The position numbers were made by a program, and so were the translations under genes. 64,000 bases of DNA. Origin: an uncultured beta proteobacterium (GTDB lineage: Bacteria > Pseudomonadota > Gammaproteobacteria > Burkholderiales > Burkholderiaceae_C). The notes beneath the pieces are model-generated. The model was not told the DNA's origin and did not search any database. It saw nothing but the letters and a program-made list of their open reading frames with translations. The stretch lies in the NCBI GenBank assembly GCA_903960915.1, contig CAJCCO010000009.1, positions 1-64,000 on the forward strand. Reading direction: 5' to 3'. Shown here one piece after another: positions 8,393 to 16,480 of this stretch. How positions within the stretch are numbered: the stretch's first letter is position 1; each line of letters opens with the position of its first letter.

Positions 8393-9460
8393 TCAAGCGC
8401 GCAGCAAAACTGGCGACAAAGCGGGCTGCAACACACGACCGGCGGGGGTGAGCGGGTAGGCGTTAACGGCCAGCCAATGGTCAATGGCGGCCGGGTCGGT
8501 CAACGTGCGCAGCGCCATATAGGCTTCTCCAGCTTGCGGAAAACGACGGCGTAAAAAATTGAGCCACTGCTTCAAGCGCCCGGCTTGCTGACGCCGCTCC
8601 AAGCGGGCACACACCAACTGCCAGAAGTCTGCAATCAGGGGCAACAGGGTTTGCCAGCTGACCGGCGCAGGCATGGGCGTTGCGATTGAGTCCGTGGCGT
8701 ACGAAGAGGGAGGCAAAGAGGCAGGCAAAGAGCCTGACAAAGTGGCGGCCCGAATGGCGTGGGCCAGCCCGGGGTCGGTGACCATGCCGCGCCCCAACAT
8801 CAGGCTGGTGCAACCCGACAGTTCGCGGCAGCGCAGCGCGTCTTGCACGTTCCATATTTCTCCATTGGCGACCACCGGCAGGCGCACCGCCGCGCGAATA
8901 TCGGCAATGCGCTCCCAATAGGCGGGGGGGCGGTAAGCATCGGCCTTGGTGCGGGCATGCACCACCAGCTCATCGGCACCCCCTGCCGCCAGCGCCAGCG
9001 CGCATTCGACCGCGCGCGAGTCGTCGTGGTAGCCCAGGCGCATCTTGGCCGAGACGGGCATTCCGGGCGGCACGGCGCGGCGCACGGCGGCCACAATGCG
9101 CAGCAGCAGCTCCGGGTCTTCCAGCAACGCGGCGCCGCCGCCATGGCGGTTCACCACCTTGGCCGGGCAGCCAAAGTTCAGGTCAATGCCCTCAGGGCCC
9201 AGTGCGGCCAGGCAGGCCGCGTTTTCTGCCAGACACACTGGGTCTGAACCCAGCAACTGCGCGCGCACCGGCACCCCGGCGTAGGTGCGCCCCCCGTTCA
9301 GCAGTTCAGGCACCACGCGGATAAAGGCGCGGTCGGGTAGCAAGGTGTTGGTGACGCGGATGAACTCGGAGACACATCGGTCCACCCCGCCCACACGGGT
9401 CAAGATGTCACGCAGCACGAAGTCCAGCAAACCCTCCATGGGCGCGAGAAGAATGGTCAT
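8393..9460 (-). CDS. dusC: tRNA-dihydrouridine synthase, DusC type
   Basis: A 355-residue FMN enzyme that reduces uridine to dihydrouridine in tRNA. It begins with APMEGLLDFVLRD. The catalytic cysteine is in LNFGCPAKVVNRHGGGA, and FMN/phosphate binding residues lie in VVANGEIWN and LMLGRGMVTDP. The opening and overall length fit DusC rather than DusA or DusB. It is about 30 residues longer than a typical DusC because of a Ser/Pro-rich insertion (SLPASLPPSS). Confidence 0.85.
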   Translation of the reverse strand: MTILLAPMEGLLDFVLRDILTRVGGVDRCVSEFIRVTNTLLPDRAFIRVVPELLNGGRTYAGVPVRAQLLGSDPVCLAENAACLAALGPEGIDLNFGCPAKVVNRHGGGAALLEDPELLLRIVAAVRRAVPPGMPVSAKMRLGYHDDSRAVECALALAAGGADELVVHARTKADAYRPPAYWERIADIRAAVRLPVVANGEIWNVQDALRCRELSGCTSLMLGRGMVTDPGLAHAIRAATLSGSLPASLPPSSYATDSIATPMPAPVSWQTLLPLIADFWQLVCARLERRQQAGRLKQWLNFLRRRFPQAGEAYMALRTLTDPAAIDHWLAVNAYPLTPAGRVLQPALSPVLLRA

Positions 9461-9481
9461 AGCAAGGTCAGGTAGGGGGCC

Positions 9482-9498
9482 AGTGGATTGAATCCACT
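9482..9498. promoter_or_regulatory. 17-bp perfect inverted repeat
   Basis: The arms AGTGGATT and AATCCACT flank a single G. It lies between dusC and the eRF1-like gene, two bases upstream of the FNR-type box. An operator for a second regulator is possible, as is a small hairpin in RNA reading from either side. Confidence 0.4.
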
Positions 9499-9499
9499 C

Positions 9500-9513
9500 T
9501 TGAGCTTAATCAA
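9500..9513 (+). promoter_or_regulatory. FNR/Anr-type box before eRF1-like gene
   Basis: TTGAGCTTAATCAA matches 9 of 10 specified bases of the FNR consensus TTGAT-N4-ATCAA. A -10-like TAAGCT begins at 9535, exactly 35 bp from the start of the box. This predicts a start point about 41 bp from the box centre (a class II activator position) and a leader of about 21 nt before the ATG at 9569. The haemerythrin promoter has the same TAAGCT at the same offset. Confidence 0.65.
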
Positions 9514-9568
9514 TATGACCGGGGCCAATACGCCTAAGCTGGGCCCTGATTAAACAACAAAGGCTCTC

Positions 9569-9955
9569 ATGTCCCACTTTCACGCAGTCGTCTGGCTGGA
9601 CCATTCTGAAGCCCATGTCATGCACATTGCGCCCGACGACGTCGAGTCCACCCGGGTCCACACCACCCAGCCACACGCCCACCTGCACGCCAAAAGCGGC
9701 CACGTGGGTTCGGGACGACAAGCCGTGGACCAAGACTACTTTCACGCCATCGTGCACGCCCTGGAAGGTGCGCAGGAGATTTTGGTGGTCGGCCCGGCCC
9801 AGGCCAAATTGCACCTGATCAAACACATCCATTCGCACGACCCCGCCATGTCCAAGAAAGTGGTGGGCGTGGAAAGCGTAGACCACCCGAGCGACGCCCA
9901 AGTGGTGGCCTATGCCCGCAAATACTTTCTGGCCAAAGACCAGATGCTGGCTTAA
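9569..9955 (+). CDS. Small eRF1-domain-like conserved protein
   Basis: A 128-residue histidine-rich cytoplasmic protein with no signal peptide. The central segment ILVVGPAQAKLHLIKHI and the closing VAYARKYFLAKDQM resemble the eRF1 domain 3 / ribosome-associated fold; I recall relatives being labelled 'translational machinery protein'. Its role is unproven. An FNR-type box at 9500-9513 predicts expression at low oxygen, so a stress or stasis function on ribosomes is a reasonable guess but only inference. Confidence 0.6.
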   Translation: MSHFHAVVWLDHSEAHVMHIAPDDVESTRVHTTQPHAHLHAKSGHVGSGRQAVDQDYFHAIVHALEGAQEILVVGPAQAKLHLIKHIHSHDPAMSKKVVGVESVDHPSDAQVVAYARKYFLAKDQMLA

Positions 9956-10024
9956 GCCCGGTCACCCACCCTCTGCTTTTCCCCTGCACCTTTCACCCTA
10001 CTTGTTCTTGCCCTTGACCCCGCC

Positions 10025-10495
10025 ATGACCTTGCTCGTCCACCTCGACCTCGGCTACGAATTTGACGTCAAGGCCAAGGCGCGCGAGGTGTTTGACGTGC
10101 TGTCAGACGTTCCCACCTCGGCGAGTTTTTTCCCCAACGTCGAGCACCTGGTAGACCTGGGCGGCGGCGCTTACCGCTGGGAAATGGCCAAGATCGGCAT
10201 TGCCACCCTGAGCCTGCAAACCGTGTACGCCTCGCGCTACGTGGCCAACCGGACGCGCGGTACGGTGGTCTGGGAGCCGGTCAAAGGGGAAGGCAACGCC
10301 GAGGTGTCGGGCGACTGGCGCATTGCGCCGCAAAAAAATAGTACCCATATTGAGCTGCGCATTCAGGGCGACCTGACGCTGCCCCTGCCCGCCTTGATGA
10401 AGCTGGTGGTATCGCCTTTGGTGCAAAAAGAGTTCTCCCAGATGGTCGAGCAGTACATCGCCAACCTGACCCAGCGCTTTGGAGGCGTGGCCTGA
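10025..10495 (+). CDS. SRPBCC/START-like domain protein
   Basis: A 156-residue protein with the helix-grip pattern of the SRPBCC superfamily (VFDVLSDVPTSASFFPNVEHL near residues 22-42, and a C-terminal long helix LMKLVVSPLVQKEFSQMV). It begins with a beta strand (VHLDLGYEFDVKAKA). Such proteins bind lipids or polyketides or act as cyclases and aromatases. It precedes the FabH-like gene by 64 bp, so a lipid-related role is conceivable. No specific substrate can be named. Confidence 0.7.
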   Translation: MTLLVHLDLGYEFDVKAKAREVFDVLSDVPTSASFFPNVEHLVDLGGGAYRWEMAKIGIATLSLQTVYASRYVANRTRGTVVWEPVKGEGNAEVSGDWRIAPQKNSTHIELRIQGDLTLPLPALMKLVVSPLVQKEFSQMVEQYIANLTQRFGGVA

Positions 10496-10519
10496 ATCGG
10501 ACTGATAATGCGCGGCAGC

Positions 10520-10546
10520 CCGGAAGGTTTCCGGCCATTATTTTTT
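10520..10546 (+). terminator. Possible weak terminator hairpin
   Basis: CCGGAA and TTCCGG form a 6-bp stem with a 3-base loop. A run of six T starts six bases after the stem. The gap weakens the call; it would separate the SRPBCC gene from the FabH-like gene. Confidence 0.3.
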
Positions 10547-10559
10547 CGAGACAAGTGCC

Positions 10560-11678
10560 ATGTACCCAGTCGCCATCAGCTCTACCGGCCTGTTCACCCC
10601 GCCAGAAGTCATCACCAACGAAGAGCTGGTAGAAACCTTCAACCGCTTCGCCGACATCGACAACGCCGTCCACGCCAGCGCCATTGCCGAGGGCACGCGC
10701 CAGCCGGTGCCCTACTCCAGCGTGGAGTTCATTGAAAAAGCCTCTGGCATCAAACGCCGCTACGTGATGGAAAAATCCGGCGTACTCGACCCGCACCGCA
10801 TGCTGCCCAAATTTGCGCCCCGCCCGGACAGCGAGATTTCCATGATGGCCGAAATTGGCGTGGCCGCGGCCCGCGACGCGCTGGCGCGTGCCGGCAAAAC
10901 AGTGGCCGACGTGGACGGTGTTATTTGCGCCGCCGCCAATATGCAGCGCGCCTACCCGGCCATGGCGGTGGAGATTCAAACCGCGCTGGGCATCAAGGGC
11001 TTTGGTTTTGACATGAACGTGGCCTGCTCCTCGGCCACTTTTGGCATTGAGATGGCGGTCAATGCCGTCAAATGCGGCTCGGCCCGTGCGGTGCTGGTCG
11101 TCAACCCCGAGATCACCTCGCCCCACCTGGCCTGGAAAGACCGCGACTGCCATTTCATCTTTGGTGACGTCTGCACGGCCGTTCTGGTGGAGCGGCTAGA
11201 AAACGCCCCGGCCGGCGCCTTTGAGGTGCTGGGCACCCGGCTGCTGACCACGTTTTCCAACAACATTCGCAACAACGCAGGCTTCATGTCACGCAGCGAG
11301 GACCGCAACCCCGAAGACCGCGACCAACTCTTCTACCAGGAAGGCCGCAAAGTCTTCAAGGAAGTCTGCCCCCTGGCGGCCGAACACATCACCGGCCACC
11401 TGGCAGACCACCAGATGACGCCGCAAGACGTGCGCCGCTTCTGGCTGCACCAGGCCAATTTGTCCATGAACCAGTTGATCAGCCGCAAACTTCTGGGGCG
11501 CGATGCCACGCCCGACGATGCGCCGGTGATTCTGGACGAGTTTGCCAACACCGCCTCAGCCGGCTCCATCATCTCGTTTCACCGCCACCACGCCGACTTC
11601 AAGAGCGGCGAGATTGGCGTGATTTGCTCGTTTGGGGCGGGCTATTCGATTGGCAGCGTGGTGCTGCGCCGAACTTAA
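10560..11678 (+). CDS. Beta-ketoacyl-ACP synthase III (FabH-like)
   Basis: A 372-residue thiolase-fold condensing enzyme. The nucleophile is C156 (MNVACSSATFG), with the catalytic histidine in WLHQANLSMNQLI and the asparagine in ANTASAGSII. The protein is about 50 residues longer than housekeeping FabH, mainly through an N-terminal insert (FADIDNAVHASAIAEGTRQP), as in Burkholderiales paralogues. It probably condenses an acyl-CoA with malonyl-ACP or a related acceptor. No other fatty-acid genes adjoin, so it is likely a specialised paralogue. Confidence 0.85.
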   Translation: MYPVAISSTGLFTPPEVITNEELVETFNRFADIDNAVHASAIAEGTRQPVPYSSVEFIEKASGIKRRYVMEKSGVLDPHRMLPKFAPRPDSEISMMAEIGVAAARDALARAGKTVADVDGVICAAANMQRAYPAMAVEIQTALGIKGFGFDMNVACSSATFGIEMAVNAVKCGSARAVLVVNPEITSPHLAWKDRDCHFIFGDVCTAVLVERLENAPAGAFEVLGTRLLTTFSNNIRNNAGFMSRSEDRNPEDRDQLFYQEGRKVFKEVCPLAAEHITGHLADHQMTPQDVRRFWLHQANLSMNQLISRKLLGRDATPDDAPVILDEFANTASAGSIISFHRHHADFKSGEIGVICSFGAGYSIGSVVLRRT

Positions 11679-11712
11679 GAAAACCGGCACAGCGCCGGGT
11701 TCAACAGCGCCA

Positions 11713-12240
11713 TTAGCTCAAAGCGCGCTTGAGCCGAATTTCTTCAATCTTGACCGTGCCCACCGGCACGGTCTTGATGGTGTTCATCTCCCGCTTGAAG
11801 CCGGCCATGTCATGAAAACGCAGGGCGCGCTCGTTGCCCAGCGGAACCCAGATCGTGACTTGCGTGCAGCCCTCTTCAATCAGGCCGTCGCGCGCGGCAT
11901 CCCACAAATTCAAACCCACGCCCTGACCCCAATGGCTGGTGGCGGCGTAAATAGCCCAGATTTCGCCCATGGTGTTGGGCGTGCCTTTGTCGCGTGACCG
12001 GTCAAAACCGACAAAGCCCACTACCTTGCCGTCTTCTACCGCCACGTGCACCTGCGGCTCGCTGTATTCAATGGCTTCGCGCCAGTAGGCCTGGCATTTG
12101 TCCAGCGGCACGCTGATGATCTGGTCGTCGGAGAGCAAACTTTTATAGGCTGCCCGGCTGGAACTGATGTGGATTTCGGCAACCGCTTTGGCATCGCGCA
12201 AGGTGGCGGGCCGGACTTCAATGAGAGACGTTGGAGACAT
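11713..12240 (-). CDS. GNAT-family N-acetyltransferase
   Basis: A 175-residue protein with the acetyl-CoA binding loop SHWGQGVGLNLWDAA and the preceding strand EIWAIYAA typical of GNAT enzymes. The ending GFKREM and IRL is usual for the fold. The frame is open further upstream to 12363, but the protein-like part (IEVRPATLRDAKAVAEIH) begins just after the ATG at 12240, so that start is chosen. The acetylated substrate is unknown. It is convergent with the FabH-like gene. Confidence 0.8.
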   Translation of the reverse strand: MSPTSLIEVRPATLRDAKAVAEIHISSSRAAYKSLLSDDQIISVPLDKCQAYWREAIEYSEPQVHVAVEDGKVVGFVGFDRSRDKGTPNTMGEIWAIYAATSHWGQGVGLNLWDAARDGLIEEGCTQVTIWVPLGNERALRFHDMAGFKREMNTIKTVPVGTVKIEEIRLKRALS

Positions 12241-12247
12241 GGAAACG

Positions 12248-12266
12248 GCCTGGGTAAGGCCCAGGC
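12248..12266. other. 7-bp-stem hairpin in GNAT leader
   Basis: GCCTGGG and CCCAGGC flank a 5-base loop just upstream of the GNAT start codon (minus strand). There is no T run, so it is not a terminator; it could affect translation of the GNAT mRNA. Confidence 0.35.
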
Positions 12267-12458
12267 GGAAAATTAAAAATGAGGCGCAATTGTCGCCGCT
12301 AACGCAACCCCGGGCGACAGGGGTGTTTTTTAGCGCTATTTTCAACACACCGCGTAGTAGCATTGGCTTGCACCGGGGCGCGGCCCTGACAGGTTCAAGC
12401 CCAGTGTTTCGTAAGCTTCCGTATTCCTCTGTTCCCCTCAGTTCCCCTCAGTTGTCCC

Positions 12459-14405
12459 ATGTTGCGTTCATTCATGCGTTTGCTCCCCCTCTTTCTGCTG
12501 GCCTGGCTTTTTTCGCTGACAGCACAGGCCGCCCCGTTTGAGGACAGCATGGCCCAGCGCACGCAGGCCTGCACCGTTTGCCATGGCAAAGACGGCCGGG
12601 CCGGGCCCGATGGCTACTACCCTCGGCTGGCCGGCAAACCGGCAGGCTACCTCTACAACCAGTTGCTCAACTTTCGGGACGGCCGGCGCCACTACGGCCT
12701 GATGGCCGGGCTGGTGGCCCCCTTGTCAGACGCTTACCTGCTGGAAATAGCGCAGTACTTCTCAGCGCTTGATGTGTCTTACCCCGCGCCCGTGGCGTCC
12801 ACGGCACCGGCCCAGGTACTGGCGCGCGGGCGCACTCTGGCGCTCAATGGTGACGCCAGCCAAAAACTGCCGGCCTGCACCAGCTGCCATGGCGCTGCTT
12901 TAACCGGCGCGGCACCGCACGTGCCCGGTTTGCTGGGCTTGCCTCGCGACTACCTCAACGCCCAGCTAGGCGCCTGGCAAACCCGCCAGCGCCAGGCCAT
13001 GGCACCCGATTGCATGGCCCACATAGCCGGCCAGCTCAGCAGCGCTGATGTCAGCGCGCTGGCGCACTGGTTGTCTTCACAGCCGGTGCCGGCCAAAGCC
13101 AAACCCCTTGCCGTCCTGGCCCCCGATTCGCCCGCGCTGCGTTGCGGCAAGGCGGCCTGGCCCACACCTACCGCTTCCACTGGGTCCACCCGGGCCGTGC
13201 CCAGTACGCCCTCACCCATCCAAGGCCAGCCAGCCGCCCTCACCACCGGGGCTTACCTGGCACGCGTGGGCAATTGCATGTCGTGTCACACCGCCCAGGG
13301 TGGCGCGCCCTACGCCGGTGGCCGGGGCATTGACACCCCCTTTGGCACGGTCTTCGCAGGCAACCTGACGCCCGACCCCAACACCGGCCTGGGCCGCTGG
13401 AGCGCCGACGATTTCTGGCGCGCCATGCACGAAGGCCGCTCGCGCGATGGCCACCTGCTGTACCCGGCTTTCCCCTACACCAACTTCACGCAACTGAGCC
13501 GCACCGATGCCGACGCCTTGTTTGGGTTTCTCAAAACGCTGGCGCCGGTCTCTCAAGCCAACACACCCCACGCCTTGCGCTGGCCCTACAGCACGCAAAC
13601 GGCACTGGCCGCCTGGCGCGCGCTGTACTTCAAGCCCGGCGCGTTTCAGGCAGACAGCAGCCGCAGCGCCGAATGGAACCGGGGCGCCTACCTGGTACGC
13701 GGGCTGGGCCACTGCAGCGCCTGCCACACCCCGCGCAACGCGCTGGGCGCCAGCCAGAACAGCGCCGAACTGGGCGGCAGCATGATGCCGTTGCAAAACT
13801 GGTACGCCCCCTCCTTGCGCAACCCCCAAGAAGCCGGTCTGAATGAAGCCAACCAGGCCCACCGCCTGACGTTGCTGGCCGGTGGCGTATCGGTACAAGG
13901 CGCGGTCACCGGCCCCATGGCCGAGGTGGTGCAAAACAGCACGCAGCACTGGAGCCGCCAAGACCTGGATGCGATGGCCGTGTTTTTGAAAAGTGTGGCC
14001 GCCAGCCCATCGCCGTCCCCTCAATCTGCGCCCCAGTCTGCGCGCCCCTCAACGCCAACGTCTAGCTCAGCGGCTGTCACCCAAGGCGCCAAGCTGTATG
14101 ACAAACACTGCGTGCAATGCCACGGCGCACAAGGCGCTGGCGTGGGCCAGGCCTACCCGGCTTTGGCGGGCAATTCGGCCGTCACCCTGCGCAACACCGC
14201 CAACCTGGTGCAAACCGTGCTTTACGGCGGTTTTGCCCCCGCCACGCGCGACAACCCACGACCTTTTGGCATGCCGCCCTATGTGCTCGAACTCAAAGAC
14301 CAGGACACCGCCGCCCTGCTGACCTTCATTCGCCAGGCCTGGGGCAACCAGGCCCCCGCCGTGACCGAGTTGGAAGTCAACCGCGCCCGCAACCTGCGGC
14401 CCTGA
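12459..14405 (+). CDS. Five-haem periplasmic cytochrome c
   Basis: A 648-residue protein with a Sec signal peptide (about residues 1-24, ending TAQA) and five CxxCH haem c sites: C38-H42, C140-H144, C273-H277, C419-H423 and C551-H555. The first two lie in a cytochrome c4-like pair of domains (residues 30-210). The last three lie in a region like the cytochrome subunit of alcohol/gluconate dehydrogenases (DTPFGTVFAGNLTPDP, then YPAFPYTNFT). Pro/Ser/Thr-rich linkers separate the parts. It presumably passes electrons from a periplasmic dehydrogenase, but no partner gene is adjacent. Confidence 0.85.
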   Translation: MLRSFMRLLPLFLLAWLFSLTAQAAPFEDSMAQRTQACTVCHGKDGRAGPDGYYPRLAGKPAGYLYNQLLNFRDGRRHYGLMAGLVAPLSDAYLLEIAQYFSALDVSYPAPVASTAPAQVLARGRTLALNGDASQKLPACTSCHGAALTGAAPHVPGLLGLPRDYLNAQLGAWQTRQRQAMAPDCMAHIAGQLSSADVSALAHWLSSQPVPAKAKPLAVLAPDSPALRCGKAAWPTPTASTGSTRAVPSTPSPIQGQPAALTTGAYLARVGNCMSCHTAQGGAPYAGGRGIDTPFGTVFAGNLTPDPNTGLGRWSADDFWRAMHEGRSRDGHLLYPAFPYTNFTQLSRTDADALFGFLKTLAPVSQANTPHALRWPYSTQTALAAWRALYFKPGAFQADSSRSAEWNRGAYLVRGLGHCSACHTPRNALGASQNSAELGGSMMPLQNWYAPSLRNPQEAGLNEANQAHRLTLLAGGVSVQGAVTGPMAEVVQNSTQHWSRQDLDAMAVFLKSVAASPSPSPQSAPQSARPSTPTSSSAAVTQGAKLYDKHCVQCHGAQGAGVGQAYPALAGNSAVTLRNTANLVQTVLYGGFAPATRDNPRPFGMPPYVLELKDQDTAALLTFIRQAWGNQAPAVTELEVNRARNLRP

Positions 14406-14525
14406 GCGGGGTTTCAGACCCGCTGACGCGGCCCAGACAGACGCCATAATCTGGCCCTGATGGCCGCGCCAATCCAGGCCATCCAGACCTCGACCACCTA
14501 GCCCCCAGCACCCAAGGACCCAACC

Positions 14526-16163
14526 ATGAACCTGACCCGTACCGCCCTTTATGTGCTGGTGGCCGCCTCTTTGTCAGCCTGTGCCAACGCGCCCTGGCTT
14601 GGCCCTGAAAAAGACAAGACCTACCGCATCACCGTGATGCACACCAACGACCACCACGGCCGCTTCTGGAAGAACAGCGACGGTGAGTACGGCATGGCTG
14701 CGCGCAAGACGGTGATTGACGGCATCCGCGCCGACGTGGCAGCGCAGGGCGGGCAAAGCCTGCTGCTTGACGGTGGCGACGTCAACACCGGCGTGCCCGA
14801 GTCTGACCTGCAAGACGCCGTGCCCGACTTCAAGGGCATGAACCTGCTGGGCTACCAGGCCATGGCAGTAGGCAACCACGAGTTTGACAAGCCCCTGTTC
14901 GTGCTCAAGATGCAGCGCGACCTGGCGCAGTTCCCCATGCTCTCGGCCAACATTTACGAGCGTGGTGAGCGCATGTTTGCGCCCTACAAAATTTTCACCT
15001 TGGGTGGCTTGCGCGTGGGCGTGATGGGGTTGACCACCGAAGACACCTACAAGATGGTGCACCCAGACAACGTCAAAAACATCGAGTTTCGCAACACCAT
15101 TGCCGAGGCCACCAAGGTGCTGCCTGAGTTGCGCAGCAAAGCCGACGTTGTGATTGCCGCCACCCACATGGGCCACTACGCCAACGGCCAGCACGGCACG
15201 CAAGCCGCGGGCGATGTGGAGATGGCGCGCGCCACCCGGGGCATTGATTTGATTGTGGGCGGCCACACCCAAAACCCGGCCTGCATGAAAGCAGAAAACG
15301 TGATCGACCAGGCCTATGTGCCGGGCACCGACTGCAAGCCCGACCGGCAAAACGGCACCTGGATTGTGCAGGCCCACGAATGGGGCAAGTACGTGGGCCG
15401 CGCCGATTTTGAGTACCGCAACGGCGAGTTCAAACTGGTCAAATATTCATTGATTCCGGTCAACCTGAAAAAACCGGTCAAAGGCGCTGACGGCAAAACC
15501 AGCCTGGTGACCTACACCCCTGAAATTGCCGAAGACAAAACCATGCTGGCGCTGCTCAAGCCCTACCAGGACTTTGGCCAGGAAAAACTGGGCATGGACA
15601 TTGGCAGCACCGATGCCAAGCTCGATGGCGACCGCGCCGTGGTGCGCGCCAAACCCGCCGCCATGGGCTTGCTGGTAGGCCTGGCCACCATGGAGAAAAC
15701 CAAGGCCGACTTTGCCGTGGTCAACGCCGGGGGCGTGCGCGACTCGATTGCTGCAGGCCGTATCACCTACAAAGACGTGCTCAAGGTGCAGCCCTTTGGC
15801 AACACCCTGGTCACGCTGGACCTCAATGGCCAGGAGGTCATGGACTACCTGAATGCAGCGGCCAAGATGTCGGTGGGCTCTGGTGCCTTCCCGCAGTTTG
15901 CCGGCGTCAAGCTGGTGATTAGCCAGGGCGTGGTGACCAGCGCCAACATCAAAGGCGCCCCAGTAGACAAGGCCAAAACTTACCGCCTGGTGGTCAACAA
16001 CTTCCAGGCATCCGGTGGCGACGGCTACCCCAAAATGACCGGCCACCCCAGCTTTGCCAACAGCGGCTTTGTAGATGCAGACGTGCTGCGTGCCTACATA
16101 GCTGCCAAAAGCCCCTTGAAGGCGGCAGACTTTGACGCCGCTTCCACGGTGGAGCGCCAATAA
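14526..16163 (+). CDS. 5'-nucleotidase/UDP-sugar hydrolase family lipoprotein
   Basis: A 545-residue UshA/NadN-type enzyme. The N-terminal signal ends in the lipobox LSAC (C19), so the protein is probably lipid-anchored facing the periplasm. Metal-binding motifs are visible in order: HTNDHHGRF, LDGGDVNTG, VGNHEFD, THMGHY and VGGHTQ. The C-terminal substrate domain follows (VNAGGVRDSIAAGRITYKD). It would hydrolyse nucleotides or NAD outside the cytoplasm to scavenge nucleosides and phosphate. A 10-bp-stem hairpin lies just downstream. Confidence 0.9.
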   Translation: MNLTRTALYVLVAASLSACANAPWLGPEKDKTYRITVMHTNDHHGRFWKNSDGEYGMAARKTVIDGIRADVAAQGGQSLLLDGGDVNTGVPESDLQDAVPDFKGMNLLGYQAMAVGNHEFDKPLFVLKMQRDLAQFPMLSANIYERGERMFAPYKIFTLGGLRVGVMGLTTEDTYKMVHPDNVKNIEFRNTIAEATKVLPELRSKADVVIAATHMGHYANGQHGTQAAGDVEMARATRGIDLIVGGHTQNPACMKAENVIDQAYVPGTDCKPDRQNGTWIVQAHEWGKYVGRADFEYRNGEFKLVKYSLIPVNLKKPVKGADGKTSLVTYTPEIAEDKTMLALLKPYQDFGQEKLGMDIGSTDAKLDGDRAVVRAKPAAMGLLVGLATMEKTKADFAVVNAGGVRDSIAAGRITYKDVLKVQPFGNTLVTLDLNGQEVMDYLNAAAKMSVGSGAFPQFAGVKLVISQGVVTSANIKGAPVDKAKTYRLVVNNFQASGGDGYPKMTGHPSFANSGFVDADVLRAYIAAKSPLKAADFDAASTVERQ

Positions 16164-16223
16164 ACTTTTACGCGGCAGATCTGCAACAAGGGGCCAGCGC
16201 CCCGATAATTCACAACTCACTCT

Positions 16224-16247
16224 GCAGCCCACCCCCCGGTGGGCTGC
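16224..16247. other. Strong 10-bp-stem hairpin
   Basis: GCAGCCCACC and GGTGGGCTGC pair perfectly around a CCCC loop, 60 bp after the nucleotidase stop and 13 bp before the ribosome-binding site of the small gene at 16271. There is no T tract. It could be a processing or stability hairpin, or a rho-type pause site. Confidence 0.5.
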
Positions 16248-16270
16248 CCTTAGCAACTCAGGAGTTCAAC

Positions 16271-16420
16271 ATGGCAAAAGGTCAGCAAAGCAACAAAATG
16301 GTGAAGAAACCCAAGAAGGACACTTCGCCCCCCAAAGCGGTGTCGCCTGATGCCGTGCGTCCCACCGTCACCACGGTGGTGCCGGTGCGCGGCAAGTTGA
16401 AAAACGCGCCCACACGCTAA
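16271..16420 (+). CDS. Small basic protein, 49 residues
   Basis: Begins MAKGQQSNKMVKKPKKD and ends LKNAPTR. It is rich in Lys, Pro, Thr and Val with no hydrophobic segment, so it is a soluble, probably disordered, basic peptide. AGGAG at 16260-16264 sits six bases before the ATG, which is a convincing ribosome-binding site. Function unknown; nucleic-acid or ribosome binding would suit the charge, but that is only a guess. Confidence 0.65.
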   Translation: MAKGQQSNKMVKKPKKDTSPPKAVSPDAVRPTVTTVVPVRGKLKNAPTR

Positions 16421-16437
16421 ACAACTGCTGCTCTAAT

Positions 16438-16470
16438 GCCAGCTAACGCCAGCTAACGCCAGCCAGCTAA
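16438..16470. repeat. Short direct repeats of GCCAGCTAAC
   Basis: The 10-bp unit GCCAGCTAAC occurs in tandem, followed by partial copies, immediately upstream of the pseudouridine synthase gene. No function apparent. Confidence 0.5.
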
Positions 16471-16480
16471 AGCGGCCCCC

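Noticed and set aside
12306-12330. ACCCC/GGGGT hairpin followed by a T run
   Set aside because: The stem is only 5 bp with an 8-base loop, and no plus-strand gene ends there to be terminated.
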